DNA from: Phytoamicus setariae | Lineage (GTDB): Bacteria; Pseudomonadota; Alphaproteobacteria; Rhizobiales; Rhizobiaceae | Assembly (NCBI RefSeq): GCF_016722925.1 | Contig: NZ_JAEQNC010000008.1 | Location: forward strand, 62,001 to 126,000 | Direction: 5' to 3' | DNA: 64,000 bases | Part shown: positions 17,016-25,189 of the stretch, piece after piece | Position numbering within the stretch: the first letter of the stretch is position 1 | How the letters are laid out: each line of letters opens with the position of its first letter | Notes under the pieces: generated by a model | The model's database searches: none | Told to the model about the DNA's origin: nothing | The model's input: only the letters and a program-made list of their open reading frames with translations | Made by a program: the position numbers and the translations under genes

Positions 17016-18683
17016 ATGTCGTCTTTGACACTCAACAAGATCACCTCGCAGCGCGGTATTTCCGTTGGCGAGGCAACCAAGAAGATCTCCGACCTCGGTT
17101 GGAATCCCACCTATGTCCAGGAAGCGATGACGTTTCCGACCGACTACAAGATCACCAAGGCGCCGCGCGATCCGATGAAACAGGTGCTGCGCTCCTATTT
17201 CCCCATGCAGGAGGAAAAGGACAACCGTGTTTATGGTGCGCTCGATGCTGCCCTGCGCGGCGACATGTTCCGCAATGTCGAACCCCGCTGGGTCGAGTGG
17301 ATGAAGCTGTTTCTGGCGATCATTCCGTTCCCGGAAATCTCGGCCGCCCGCTCCATGGCCATGGTGGCGCGTATCGCGCCTGGCGAAGACCTGCGTACAG
17401 GTTTCACCATGCAGATGGTGGACGAGTTCCGTCATTCGACCATCCAGATGAACCTGAAAAAATGGTACATGGAAAACTATATCGACCCGGCAGGCTTCGA
17501 TATCACCGAGGAAGCGTTCGGCAAGTGCTATGCCACGACGATCGGCCGGCAATTCGGCGAAGGCTTCATCACCGGCGATGTGATGACCTCCGCCTGCATG
17601 TACCTGACTGTCGTTGCTGAAACCGCGTTCACCAACACGCTGTTCGTCGCCATGCCCTCTGAAGCCGCTCGCAATGGCGACTATGCGCTGCCGACCGTAT
17701 TCCTGTCGGTTCAATCCGACGAAAGCCGTCACATCGGCAATGGCCACTCGCTGCTGATGGCGGCGCTGAAAGAGCCGGAGAACCACCTGCTTCTCGAGCG
17801 TGACCTGCGTTACTCCTTCTGGCAGAACCACGCGATCGTCGATGCCGCCATCGGTACATTCATCGAATACGGCACCACCAATCGCGACAAGAACAAGGAA
17901 TCCTATGCGGAAATGTGGCACCGCTGGATCTTTGAGGATTACTACCGCACCTACATGCTGCCGCTCGAAAAATACGGCATCAAGGTTCATCATGACGATG
18001 TTCATGAAGCCTGGAACCGCATCACCAAGAAGCACTATGTCCATAAGGTCGCACAGTTCTTCGCGGTCGGCTGGCCAGTCAATTTCTGGCGCATCGAAGC
18101 CCAGCGCGACGCCGATTTCGAATGGTTCGAGCACAAGTATCCGGGCTGGTATGCCGAGTTCGGCGATTTCTGGAAATGGTATGACAAGCTCAGCCATCGC
18201 GGCGAGAAGATCATCACCTTCAACGAGGAAACCGGCTACGTCTACCCGCATCGATGCTGGAGCTGCCTCGTTCCCTGCCTGATCCGCGAGGACATGGTGG
18301 TCGACGAGATCGACGGACAGCTGCACACCTTCGCCCATGAGCTCGACCGCTGGACCGCCGTCGAGGCCTTCGCCGACGAATATCAGGGCCGTCCGACACC
18401 GGCGATGGGCCGCTTTAGCGGCAAGCGCGAGTGGGAAACCCTCTATCACGGTTGGGATCTCGCCGATGCCATCAAGGATCTCAACTTCGTGCGTTCCGAC
18501 GGCAAGACGCTCGTGCCACAGCCGCATCTGCGTTTCGACGGCAAGGACATGTGGACGCTGGACGACGTGCGTGGCCACACGCTGCAATCGCCGCTGAAGA
18601 TCCTGCGCGACATGTCGCCGGACGCGCGTGAAAAGCACCTCGCCGAATACCGCGCGGGCTTCACCATCACGCCTTTCAATTGA
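17016..18683 (+). CDS. prmA: Soluble diiron monooxygenase hydroxylase large subunit (propane/phenol/acetone type)
   Basis: 555 residues, catalytic alpha subunit of a group V-type SDIMO; hydroxylates small alkanes, ketones or phenols with O2. Diiron ligands are visible as Glu107 (PFPEISA), Glu137/His140 (DEFRH), Glu202 (VVAETAF) and Glu236/His239 (DESRH), giving the usual E-ExxH-E-ExxH set. Gene order A-B-C-D then amidohydrolase, DUF59 and GroEL matches PrmABCD/MimABCD loci. I chose the ATG at 17016 (9 nt after GGAGG); an ATG at 17010 is too close to it. True substrate needs assay. Confidence 0.93.
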   Translation: MSSLTLNKITSQRGISVGEATKKISDLGWNPTYVQEAMTFPTDYKITKAPRDPMKQVLRSYFPMQEEKDNRVYGALDAALRGDMFRNVEPRWVEWMKLFLAIIPFPEISAARSMAMVARIAPGEDLRTGFTMQMVDEFRHSTIQMNLKKWYMENYIDPAGFDITEEAFGKCYATTIGRQFGEGFITGDVMTSACMYLTVVAETAFTNTLFVAMPSEAARNGDYALPTVFLSVQSDESRHIGNGHSLLMAALKEPENHLLLERDLRYSFWQNHAIVDAAIGTFIEYGTTNRDKNKESYAEMWHRWIFEDYYRTYMLPLEKYGIKVHHDDVHEAWNRITKKHYVHKVAQFFAVGWPVNFWRIEAQRDADFEWFEHKYPGWYAEFGDFWKWYDKLSHRGEKIITFNEETGYVYPHRCWSCLVPCLIREDMVVDEIDGQLHTFAHELDRWTAVEAFADEYQGRPTPAMGRFSGKREWETLYHGWDLADAIKDLNFVRSDGKTLVPQPHLRFDGKDMWTLDDVRGHTLQSPLKILRDMSPDAREKHLAEYRAGFTITPFN

Positions 18684-18693
18684 GGCGTCGATC

Positions 18694-18719
18694 CGCGGAG
18701 GCCGGTTCCGGCCTCCGCG
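18694..18719 (+). other. Strong stem-loop between prmA and prmB
   Basis: CGCGGAGGCC / GGCCTCCGCG with GG/CC extending the stem and a TT loop, starting 11 bp after the prmA stop. No T-run. Likely an mRNA-stabilising or partial-termination hairpin allowing more hydroxylase than reductase to be made; that role is inference. Confidence 0.65.
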
Positions 18720-18784
18720 ACATCAAGGGAAGAGGCCGTTTTCTTCCAACGAGGGGAACGCGCAGCAATTGGGAGATTGCGTAC

Positions 18785-19870
18785 ATGGCTGACGCACAAA
18801 AAGCACATCAGCACGCGCACAAGGTGCGCCTCGAACCGGTCGGCGTCGAATTCGAGGTCGAGAACGGCGAAACGGTTCTGAACGCCGCATTCCGCCAGGG
18901 CATCGCTTTGCCGCATGGCTGCAAGGAGGGACAGTGTTCTGCCTGCAAATGCGTGCTGCTCGATGGCGAGGTCGACTTGCTGAAATACTCGACTTTCGCG
19001 CTCAGCGAAATGGAAAAAGATTCCGGACATATTCTGCTCTGCCGAGCCATCGCCTTTTCCGACATGGAAGTGGAACTTCTCAACTACGATGAGGAGCTGC
19101 TGGCAAAGGCGATTGCCGTCAAGAGTTACAACGGCCGGATCTCTCGTTTCGAGAAGCTGACCCACGATATCAGAGGCATCGAAATCGAACTCGGTTCCCC
19201 AATCAAATTTTGGGCGGGACAGTATGTCGACATCACGGTCACCACGGAAGAAGGGGAGACGATTACGCGCTCGTTCTCCATGGCAAATACGCCGAGCGAA
19301 ACCCAGAAACTCTCGTTCATCATCAAGAAATACCCAGAAGGAAAGTTCTCCGGCGAACTTGATTCCGGAGGTATTCGGGTCGGAGCCGAGGTCTCCGTCG
19401 TCGGACCCTACGGAACCTGCTTTCGACGGGAAGACCGACAGGGACCATTAGTATTGGTGGGTGCCGGCTCGGGCATGTCGCCGGTCTGGTCGATCCTCAA
19501 TGATCACCTCGCCAGCGGCGAAGAGCGTCCGGTCTATTTCTTCTATGGCGCCAAGACGGAGGACGATCTTTTCCACCTCGACAGGATCGCGGACCTGATC
19601 GCTCGCTATCCCGACGTGACCTTCATCCCGGTCCTTTCGCATGCCGACGAGAATGGTGGCTGGACCGGCGAGCGCGGCTTCGTGCACCAGAGCGTCGACG
19701 CCAAGCTCAAGGAGTTGGCGGTGGATGGCGAGGGCGACGTCTATGCCTGCGGCCCGCCGCCGATGATCGATGCGCTGCAGCCGGTGCTATTCATGAACGG
19801 CTTCGAATCCGAGCGCATCTTCTTCGACAAATTCACGACTTCGTCCGGTGGAGGAACGCCGGGTCACTAG
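18785..19870 (+). CDS. prmB: Monooxygenase NADH reductase component
   Basis: 361 residues. N-terminal plant-type [2Fe-2S] ferredoxin domain (about 12-105) with CKEGQCSACKCVLLDGE and the fourth cysteine in ILLCRA; then FAD domain with RSFSMANTP and an NAD domain with LVGAGSGMSPVWSIL and YACGPPPMIDAL. Passes electrons from NADH to the diiron hydroxylase. ATG at 18785 preceded by GGGAGA; an upstream in-frame ATG would begin right behind prmA and covers the stem-loop. Confidence 0.93.
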   Translation: MADAQKAHQHAHKVRLEPVGVEFEVENGETVLNAAFRQGIALPHGCKEGQCSACKCVLLDGEVDLLKYSTFALSEMEKDSGHILLCRAIAFSDMEVELLNYDEELLAKAIAVKSYNGRISRFEKLTHDIRGIEIELGSPIKFWAGQYVDITVTTEEGETITRSFSMANTPSETQKLSFIIKKYPEGKFSGELDSGGIRVGAEVSVVGPYGTCFRREDRQGPLVLVGAGSGMSPVWSILNDHLASGEERPVYFFYGAKTEDDLFHLDRIADLIARYPDVTFIPVLSHADENGGWTGERGFVHQSVDAKLKELAVDGEGDVYACGPPPMIDALQPVLFMNGFESERIFFDKFTTSSGGGTPGH

Positions 19871-19953
19871 GTCAAGGTCACCAGATCGGGACCATTGGGG
19901 CTGGACGAAGCACGGACAGCAACATCAGCAACTGCAACAAGGGAGTGAGAACT

Positions 19954-21012
19954 ATGGCAGCAATATCGAGTTCGGTCGGGTCGGGTGCGGCCGGGGCCGC
20001 CATCTTCGCCGATTCCGACAGCCGGAAATACCGATATTTCGACCCGAAGGGTCAGCGGGCCACCCATTATGAAGACGTTACCGTCGATGTCCAACCGGAC
20101 CCGGAACGCTATCTGATCCAGAACTGGATCATCTCCTTCGCCAACGGCAAAGGTGCCTATGTCAAGGAGAACACAGCGGCCCAGAGCTCCAACTGGCACG
20201 CCTTCCGCGCGCCGGATCAGGAGTGGGAACGCACCCACTATCAGCGCCAGTCGAAGATCGAGACCATGGTGCAGAGCGTCATCACCAATGCCCGCCGCGC
20301 TGGCGCGCCAAAAGCCTTCGACAAGGTCTGGATCAAGATACTGCAGGCCCATCTTGGCGCATGGAAACACGCCGAATTCGGCCTCGGCACCTCGCTGATG
20401 CAGGCGCAGCGCTATGGCTATACCCAGATGATCAACAACGCCACGCTGACCAACTCGTCCTATAAGCTGCGCCTTGCCCAGGATATCACGCTCTATCTCG
20501 CCGAAATTGGCATGGATATTCCGGGCTGGGACGACGAACTCGGCAAGAAGCATTGGCTCGAGGACGGCATCTGGCAAGGCACGCGCGAAGCCATCGAGAC
20601 GATCATGGGCACCACCGATTATCTCGAACAGTATTTCGCCATCAATATCATCTTCGAACCGATGGTCGGCGAACTGTTCCGCTCCGGCTTCTTGATGCAG
20701 GCGGCGGCGGCGAACCACGACTTCATCACCCCGCCGGTGATTTCGGCTGCCGAGGCCGACTACGAGCGCAATCTCGCCAACACGATCGACCTCATCTACC
20801 TGCTTGCTAACGACGAAAAGCATGGCGCCGCCAATCGAAAACTTTTCCAGGGCTGGGTCAGCAAGCATGCCGCACTCGCGGACAAGGCGGCGCTCGGCCT
20901 TCAGCCGATATGGTCGATGCCGCATTCCAAGCCGATTTCGTTTCCCGATGTTCGTGCCCAGTCCGAAGAGCGGGTTGGCCAGATTCTCGGCGAACTCGGC
21001 CTCAAGCGTTAA
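19954..21012 (+). CDS. prmC: Monooxygenase hydroxylase small (beta) subunit
   Basis: 352 residues, non-catalytic ferritin-like partner of PrmA in the (alpha-beta)2 hydroxylase. It shows family segments (RKYRYFDPKGQRATHYEDVT near the N-terminus; AQRYGYTQMINNATLTNSSY; FAINIIFEPMVGELFRSGF) but lacks the ExxH iron ligands. ATG at 19954 with GGGAGTGAGA upstream. Confidence 0.92.
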   Translation: MAAISSSVGSGAAGAAIFADSDSRKYRYFDPKGQRATHYEDVTVDVQPDPERYLIQNWIISFANGKGAYVKENTAAQSSNWHAFRAPDQEWERTHYQRQSKIETMVQSVITNARRAGAPKAFDKVWIKILQAHLGAWKHAEFGLGTSLMQAQRYGYTQMINNATLTNSSYKLRLAQDITLYLAEIGMDIPGWDDELGKKHWLEDGIWQGTREAIETIMGTTDYLEQYFAINIIFEPMVGELFRSGFLMQAAAANHDFITPPVISAAEADYERNLANTIDLIYLLANDEKHGAANRKLFQGWVSKHAALADKAALGLQPIWSMPHSKPISFPDVRAQSEERVGQILGELGLKR

Positions 21013-21029
21013 ATCCAGGAGATATCAAC

Positions 21030-21398
21030 ATGTCATCAGTCGCACGCGACGCGTCGCAGTCTAACATCTTCAAGTCGATGAAGGAAATCACTTTCGAGCA
21101 GACGATTTCCCACCAGTGTGGCGTCACCATGAGCGACTCGGTCGAGGCTCGCGCCATCGCCGAATTCATGGGCACGAAGCCGGGGGTCACCGTTACCTAC
21201 GCGCCGGCAATGATCCGCATCGACGGCAACGGCAAGCTGATCTTCCGGATGGACGAGATCAGCGAATATCTCGGCCGTGAGATGACCGCCGAGATCTTCG
21301 AGGTCAACACGTCCACCCACTATGGCCGCATGGTCCGGATCGACGACAACGAGGTCATCCTGTTCGGCGATATGGACGAGGTCTTCGAATATATTTGA
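21030..21398 (+). CDS. prmD: Monooxygenase coupling (effector) protein
   Basis: 122-residue MmoB/DmpM-type effector that binds the hydroxylase and tunes electron transfer and substrate access; it has no cofactor. Family core SHQCGVTMSDSVEARAIAEF and VTYAPAMIRIDGNGKLIF. Begins 17 bp after prmC with AGGAGA upstream. An N-terminal tail of about 25 residues precedes the folded core, as in other members. Confidence 0.92.
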   Translation: MSSVARDASQSNIFKSMKEITFEQTISHQCGVTMSDSVEARAIAEFMGTKPGVTVTYAPAMIRIDGNGKLIFRMDEISEYLGREMTAEIFEVNTSTHYGRMVRIDDNEVILFGDMDEVFEYI

Positions 21399-21412
21399 GG
21401 ACGTCGGGAGGG

Positions 21413-21438
21413 CGGCGCGCCGATAGAGCGGCGCGCCG
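21413..21438 (+). other. Stem-loop after prmD
   Basis: Two copies of the self-complementary CGGCGCGCCG (21413-21422 and 21429-21438) with a 6-nt spacer can form a strong hairpin right after the four structural genes. Likely divides abundant prmABCD message from the accessory genes; no T-run. Confidence 0.6.
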
Positions 21439-21468
21439 GAAATTTCAATCATTGCAGCGGAGGCAACA

Positions 21469-22491
21469 ATGTTCATCACACCAGAAGGCAAGGAAATATT
21501 CATCGTCGACGGCCACACCCATTTCTGGGACGGCAGTCCGGAGAACCAGCGCAATATTCACGGCAAGCAGTTCGTCGAGTGCTTCTACGGCTACCACACA
21601 TCGCTGAGCCCCAAGGAACAGCTATGGGAAAAGAGCAAGTTCGAGAAATACAGCGCCGACGATCTTTATCGCGACCTGTTCATCGACGGCCCAGATGACG
21701 TGGCCATCATCCAGTCGACATACCTCAAGGACTTCTACAAGAACGGCTTCAACACGATCGAGCGCAATGCCGAGGTGGCCAAGCGCTACCCTGAACGCTT
21801 CATCGTCAATGGCTCGTTTGATCCGCGCGACGGCGACAAGGCGCTGGAATACATCCACTGGATGAAGGAGACCTACGACATCAAGGGCGTGAAGATGTAC
21901 ACGGCCGAATGGAACGGCGCTTCGAAGGGATGGCGGCTCAATGATCCCGCCGCCTACAGGTGTTTCGAGCTTTGCGAAAAGCTGGGTATCAAGAACGTCC
22001 ATGTCCACAAGGGGCCGACGATCATCCCGCTCAACAAGGATGCGTTCGATGTTCATGATGTCGACTACGTAGCCACCGATTTCCAGAACCTCAACTGGAT
22101 CGTCGAACATTGCGGATTGCCACGGCTGGATGACTTCTGTTGGATCGCCGTGCAGGAAACCAATGTCTATGGCGGCCTGGCAGTAGCGCTGCCGTTCATC
22201 CATTCAAGGCCGCGCTACTTCGCCGAAATCATTTCCGAACTGTTGTTCTGGGTCGGTCCGGAAAAGATCCTGTTCGGGTCTGATTATGCGATCTGGACAC
22301 CGCGCTGGCTGGTGGAAAAGTTCTGGGCCTTCGAATTGCCTGAGGACATCAAGCAGGAGAGGGGCGTCGATCTGACGCCGGAAATCAAGGAGAAGATCCT
22401 GGGTCTCAATGCGGCGCGTCTCTACGACATCGATATCGCCGCGAAGAAGGCCGCACTCGCCGGTTCATCCTTCAACGTTGCGGCGGAGTAA
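21469..22491 (+). CDS. Amidohydrolase-family (metal-dependent TIM-barrel) protein of the prm operon
   Basis: 340 residues, amidohydrolase_2-like. Metal-binding HTHFWDG at the N-terminus, KNVHVHKGP in the barrel and LFGSDYAIWTP near the C-terminus carry the expected His and Asp ligands. A homologue sits in the same position in known prm/mim loci, but its function there is not settled; hydrolysis or decarboxylation of a pathway intermediate is possible. Preceded by GGAGGC. Confidence 0.87.
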   Translation: MFITPEGKEIFIVDGHTHFWDGSPENQRNIHGKQFVECFYGYHTSLSPKEQLWEKSKFEKYSADDLYRDLFIDGPDDVAIIQSTYLKDFYKNGFNTIERNAEVAKRYPERFIVNGSFDPRDGDKALEYIHWMKETYDIKGVKMYTAEWNGASKGWRLNDPAAYRCFELCEKLGIKNVHVHKGPTIIPLNKDAFDVHDVDYVATDFQNLNWIVEHCGLPRLDDFCWIAVQETNVYGGLAVALPFIHSRPRYFAEIISELLFWVGPEKILFGSDYAIWTPRWLVEKFWAFELPEDIKQERGVDLTPEIKEKILGLNAARLYDIDIAAKKAALAGSSFNVAAE

Positions 22492-22496
22492 GGGTG

Positions 22497-23306
22497 ATGA
22501 ACGCCGTCAATCTGTCAGAAAGCCGCCAGGGGGAACTCTGGCGGCGCCTCGAAGGGGTCAATGATCCCGAGCTGGATGAGCCGGTGACGGATATGGGTTT
22601 CATCGAGCGCGCCGAGATTGCCGCCGATGGCCGGGTCGATGTCGGGTTCCGGCTGCCCACATACTGGTGCTCGCCGAATTTCGCCTTTCTGATGCTCGAT
22701 GATGTCAGGAATGCGCTCGACGCCCTCAGCTGGTCGCCGGCCTATCGTCTCACCCTGCATGACCACATGTTTGCCGAAGAGGTGAACTCGGGCATTGCCG
22801 AGGGCAGGAGCTTCGCGGAGATTTTTGCGGGACTTGCGGAGAACACCGACCTTGAGGATTTACGGGAGAAGTTTCGGCTCAAGGCGTTCAAGCGTCGGCA
22901 GGAAGCGGTCATCCTCGACCTCAAAAAACTCGGGATCGCAGACAGCGAGATCGTCAGGGTGACGTTTTCAGTTTTTGACGCGATCATCGCCGGCAGCGAC
23001 GAGGCCAGAAAACGCAAGGCACGCTATCGCCAGGCTCTGCTTCAGCGGTGGCCCGATTTACGCGCACAGGATACCGCAATCGTCGATTACGACGGCGAGC
23101 GCATCGCCGCTGCGGGGCTTTCCGCCCATCTTGCCGATCTCCGCAGCGTCCGGATCAACATGGAGTTCAACGGCGCGCTTTGCCGGGGGCTCAAGCAGAC
23201 GCGCTACAAGGAAATGGAAATGGTCGATGGTGAGCCGACGCTGGTCGATTTCATCCTGGACCGGGTTCCTGCATCCGGCGAGCGGGCGCAGTCAAGCAGC
23301 AACTAA
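22497..23306 (+). CDS. DUF59 / MIP18-like metal-sulphur cluster assembly protein
   Basis: 269 residues. The N-terminal 100 residues are the DUF59 fold (GVNDPELDEPVTDMGFIERAEI, then VGFRLPTYWCSPNF with a cysteine in the usual place). The longer C-terminal part is helical and of unknown fold. Found with SDIMO clusters, where a role in supplying or repairing metal centres is plausible but unproven. ATG at 22497 follows the amidohydrolase stop by 5 bp; a GTG one codon earlier is equally possible. Confidence 0.82.
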   Translation: MNAVNLSESRQGELWRRLEGVNDPELDEPVTDMGFIERAEIAADGRVDVGFRLPTYWCSPNFAFLMLDDVRNALDALSWSPAYRLTLHDHMFAEEVNSGIAEGRSFAEIFAGLAENTDLEDLREKFRLKAFKRRQEAVILDLKKLGIADSEIVRVTFSVFDAIIAGSDEARKRKARYRQALLQRWPDLRAQDTAIVDYDGERIAAAGLSAHLADLRSVRINMEFNGALCRGLKQTRYKEMEMVDGEPTLVDFILDRVPASGERAQSSSN

Positions 23307-23372
23307 TCACAACAGCCTTCTCAGCATAAGGCCCCAAATCAACAAACCGCCCGTCAGGCGGAAGGAGGAGTC

Positions 23373-25004
23373 ATGCCCAAACTGATGTTACACAATTCCG
23401 AAGCGCGTCGCGCGCTTGCCCGGGGCGTCGCGAAGCTGGCCGCCGCGGTGGAGCCCACTCTCGGCCCGAAAGGGATGAACGCGATGATCGACCGACCGCT
23501 CGGGACACCGATGGTGACCCGCGACGGCGTCTCCATCGCCTCGGAAATCGAACTGCATGACCGCTTCGAGAATATGGGTGCGCAGGTGGTGCGCGAGGTC
23601 TCCATGCAAACCAACGAGATCGCCGGCGACGGCACGACGACAGCCATCGTGCTTGCCAATGCGCTGGTACAGAAGGGCATCGAAGCCAATGAGCGCGGCG
23701 TTAAATCCGTCGATCTCTGCAAGGGGATCGACCTTGCCGTGGACAGGGTGGTGAAAGCACTGAAGGCCGGTGCCAAACCCGCGAAAGGCAATGGCGCGCT
23801 TGCAGCCGTCGCCAACATCGCCGCCACCGACCCGAAGCTGGGTGCCTTGGTGGCGGAAGCCTACGAACGGGTCGGTGCCGATGGCATCATCACCACCGAT
23901 TTCAGCGTGACGATCGAGACGACGCTGGATGTGGTCGAGGGCATGTCCTTCGAACGCGGCTATCTCTCGCATCACATGGTCACCAACCAGGAGAAGATGG
24001 AGGCCGTGCTCGAACGCCCCCTGATCCTGATGACGGATCTCAAGATCAGGGAGCCGTCGGCTCTCGATGCGGTACGCCGCATTGCCGACAAGGCCGGTCG
24101 GCCGCTGCTGATCGTGGCGGAGGAAGTGTCGCCCGAGGTGGTCGTCACATTGCTCGGCAAGCAGGGACCGGGGAAATACCTGGTCGTGCATCCGCCGGAA
24201 TATGGCCATTGGCGAAAGGCGATGCTGGAGGATCTGGCGATCCTGACCGGCGGCCGGGTGATCGCCCGCGATCTCGGCGGTCAGATCGAGGATGTCACGG
24301 CAGAAGATCTCGGCTCCGCTGAGCGCGTTCGGACGAGTTCGACCTATACCACGATCGTTCGCGGCGGTGGTGATCCCGCAGCCATCATCGCACGCAGGGC
24401 ACAGGTGCAACGGCAGTTCGAGGTCGCCCCGCCCAATATCGAGCAAGACAAGCTGCGCGAACGCCTGGCCAAGCTTTCGGGCGGCACGGCGGTGCTCTAT
24501 GCCGGCGGGGTGACGCCGGTCGAACAGAAGCGGACGATCCAGCTGATCGAGGATTCGCTGCACGCGGTCCGAGCGGCTGCGGAGGAAGGCGTGGTGGCCG
24601 GTGGCGGCTCCGCCCTTGCCCAGATCGCGCCGGTGCTCGATGCCTTGATTGCCACTGCGGATCATGATGTGGCGGAGGGCATCCGCCTCGTGCAGTCAGT
24701 GCTGACGCGGCCGCTCTGGCGGATCGCCACCAATGCCGGCGGCGATCCCGAAGCGATCATCGCCGAAGTCACGCGCGTCAACAGCGGCCATGGCTTCAAC
24801 GCATCGATCGGAAAGTACGAAAACATGATCAATGCCGGCATTATCGATCCGGTGCGCGTGACCTACACCGCGCTGTGCAATGCAGCTTCGGTCGCCAAGC
24901 TCATTCTGACAACCGAGACGCTGATCGGCGATCTCGCGGAGAACGAGGATCCGACTGCAGGCCCCGCACTCGGTGGCGGCGCGGAGAGGCTTGGCCGCGC
25001 GTGA
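23373..25004 (+). CDS. groEL: Dedicated GroEL-like chaperonin of the monooxygenase operon
   Basis: 543 residues, Hsp60 fold with ATP-site segments LGPKGMNAMID, AGDGTTTAIVLANAL and EEGVVAGGGSAL. It differs from housekeeping GroEL: the C-terminal Gly-Gly-Met tail is missing (ends GGGAERLGRA) and the apical domain is divergent. No groES is next to it. In mycobacterial mim and Gordonia prm systems the equivalent GroEL-like protein is required for active hydroxylase, and the same role is expected here. GGAGGAG ribosome site; last gene of the operon. Confidence 0.92.
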   Translation: MPKLMLHNSEARRALARGVAKLAAAVEPTLGPKGMNAMIDRPLGTPMVTRDGVSIASEIELHDRFENMGAQVVREVSMQTNEIAGDGTTTAIVLANALVQKGIEANERGVKSVDLCKGIDLAVDRVVKALKAGAKPAKGNGALAAVANIAATDPKLGALVAEAYERVGADGIITTDFSVTIETTLDVVEGMSFERGYLSHHMVTNQEKMEAVLERPLILMTDLKIREPSALDAVRRIADKAGRPLLIVAEEVSPEVVVTLLGKQGPGKYLVVHPPEYGHWRKAMLEDLAILTGGRVIARDLGGQIEDVTAEDLGSAERVRTSSTYTTIVRGGGDPAAIIARRAQVQRQFEVAPPNIEQDKLRERLAKLSGGTAVLYAGGVTPVEQKRTIQLIEDSLHAVRAAAEEGVVAGGGSALAQIAPVLDALIATADHDVAEGIRLVQSVLTRPLWRIATNAGGDPEAIIAEVTRVNSGHGFNASIGKYENMINAGIIDPVRVTYTALCNAASVAKLILTTETLIGDLAENEDPTAGPALGGGAERLGRA

Positions 25005-25125
25005 ACCTTTTTGGAGCGCCGTGGGTCCCTTTGGACGCATGGCGCCCCAAGTCTTTGAATCTACGCATCGTGCTTTCCGAGAATAGTTTCCGATTTTCGG
25101 GCCGATGCTGTAATGCCTGATCGAC

Positions 25126-25155
25126 AAAACCCATGGCGCGAATGCCATGGGTTTT
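25126..25155. terminator. Bidirectional terminator between the chaperonin and the second activator
   Basis: Perfect 12-bp arms AAAACCCATGGC / GCCATGGGTTTT with a 6-nt loop. A run of T ends the plus-strand arm and a run of A begins it, so it can act as an intrinsic terminator in both directions between the two convergent genes. Confidence 0.85.
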
Positions 25156-25189
25156 CCATATCTGCTCCGATGGGGTAAGGCCTGTGGGA

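Noticed and set aside
16860-18638. 592-codon open frame on the minus strand
   Set aside because: Antisense to prmA, which carries the complete diiron ligand set and promoter; the opposite frame shows no motif.
23388-24665. 425-codon open frame on the minus strand
   Set aside because: Antisense shadow of the GroEL-like gene; composition is typical of reversed codons.
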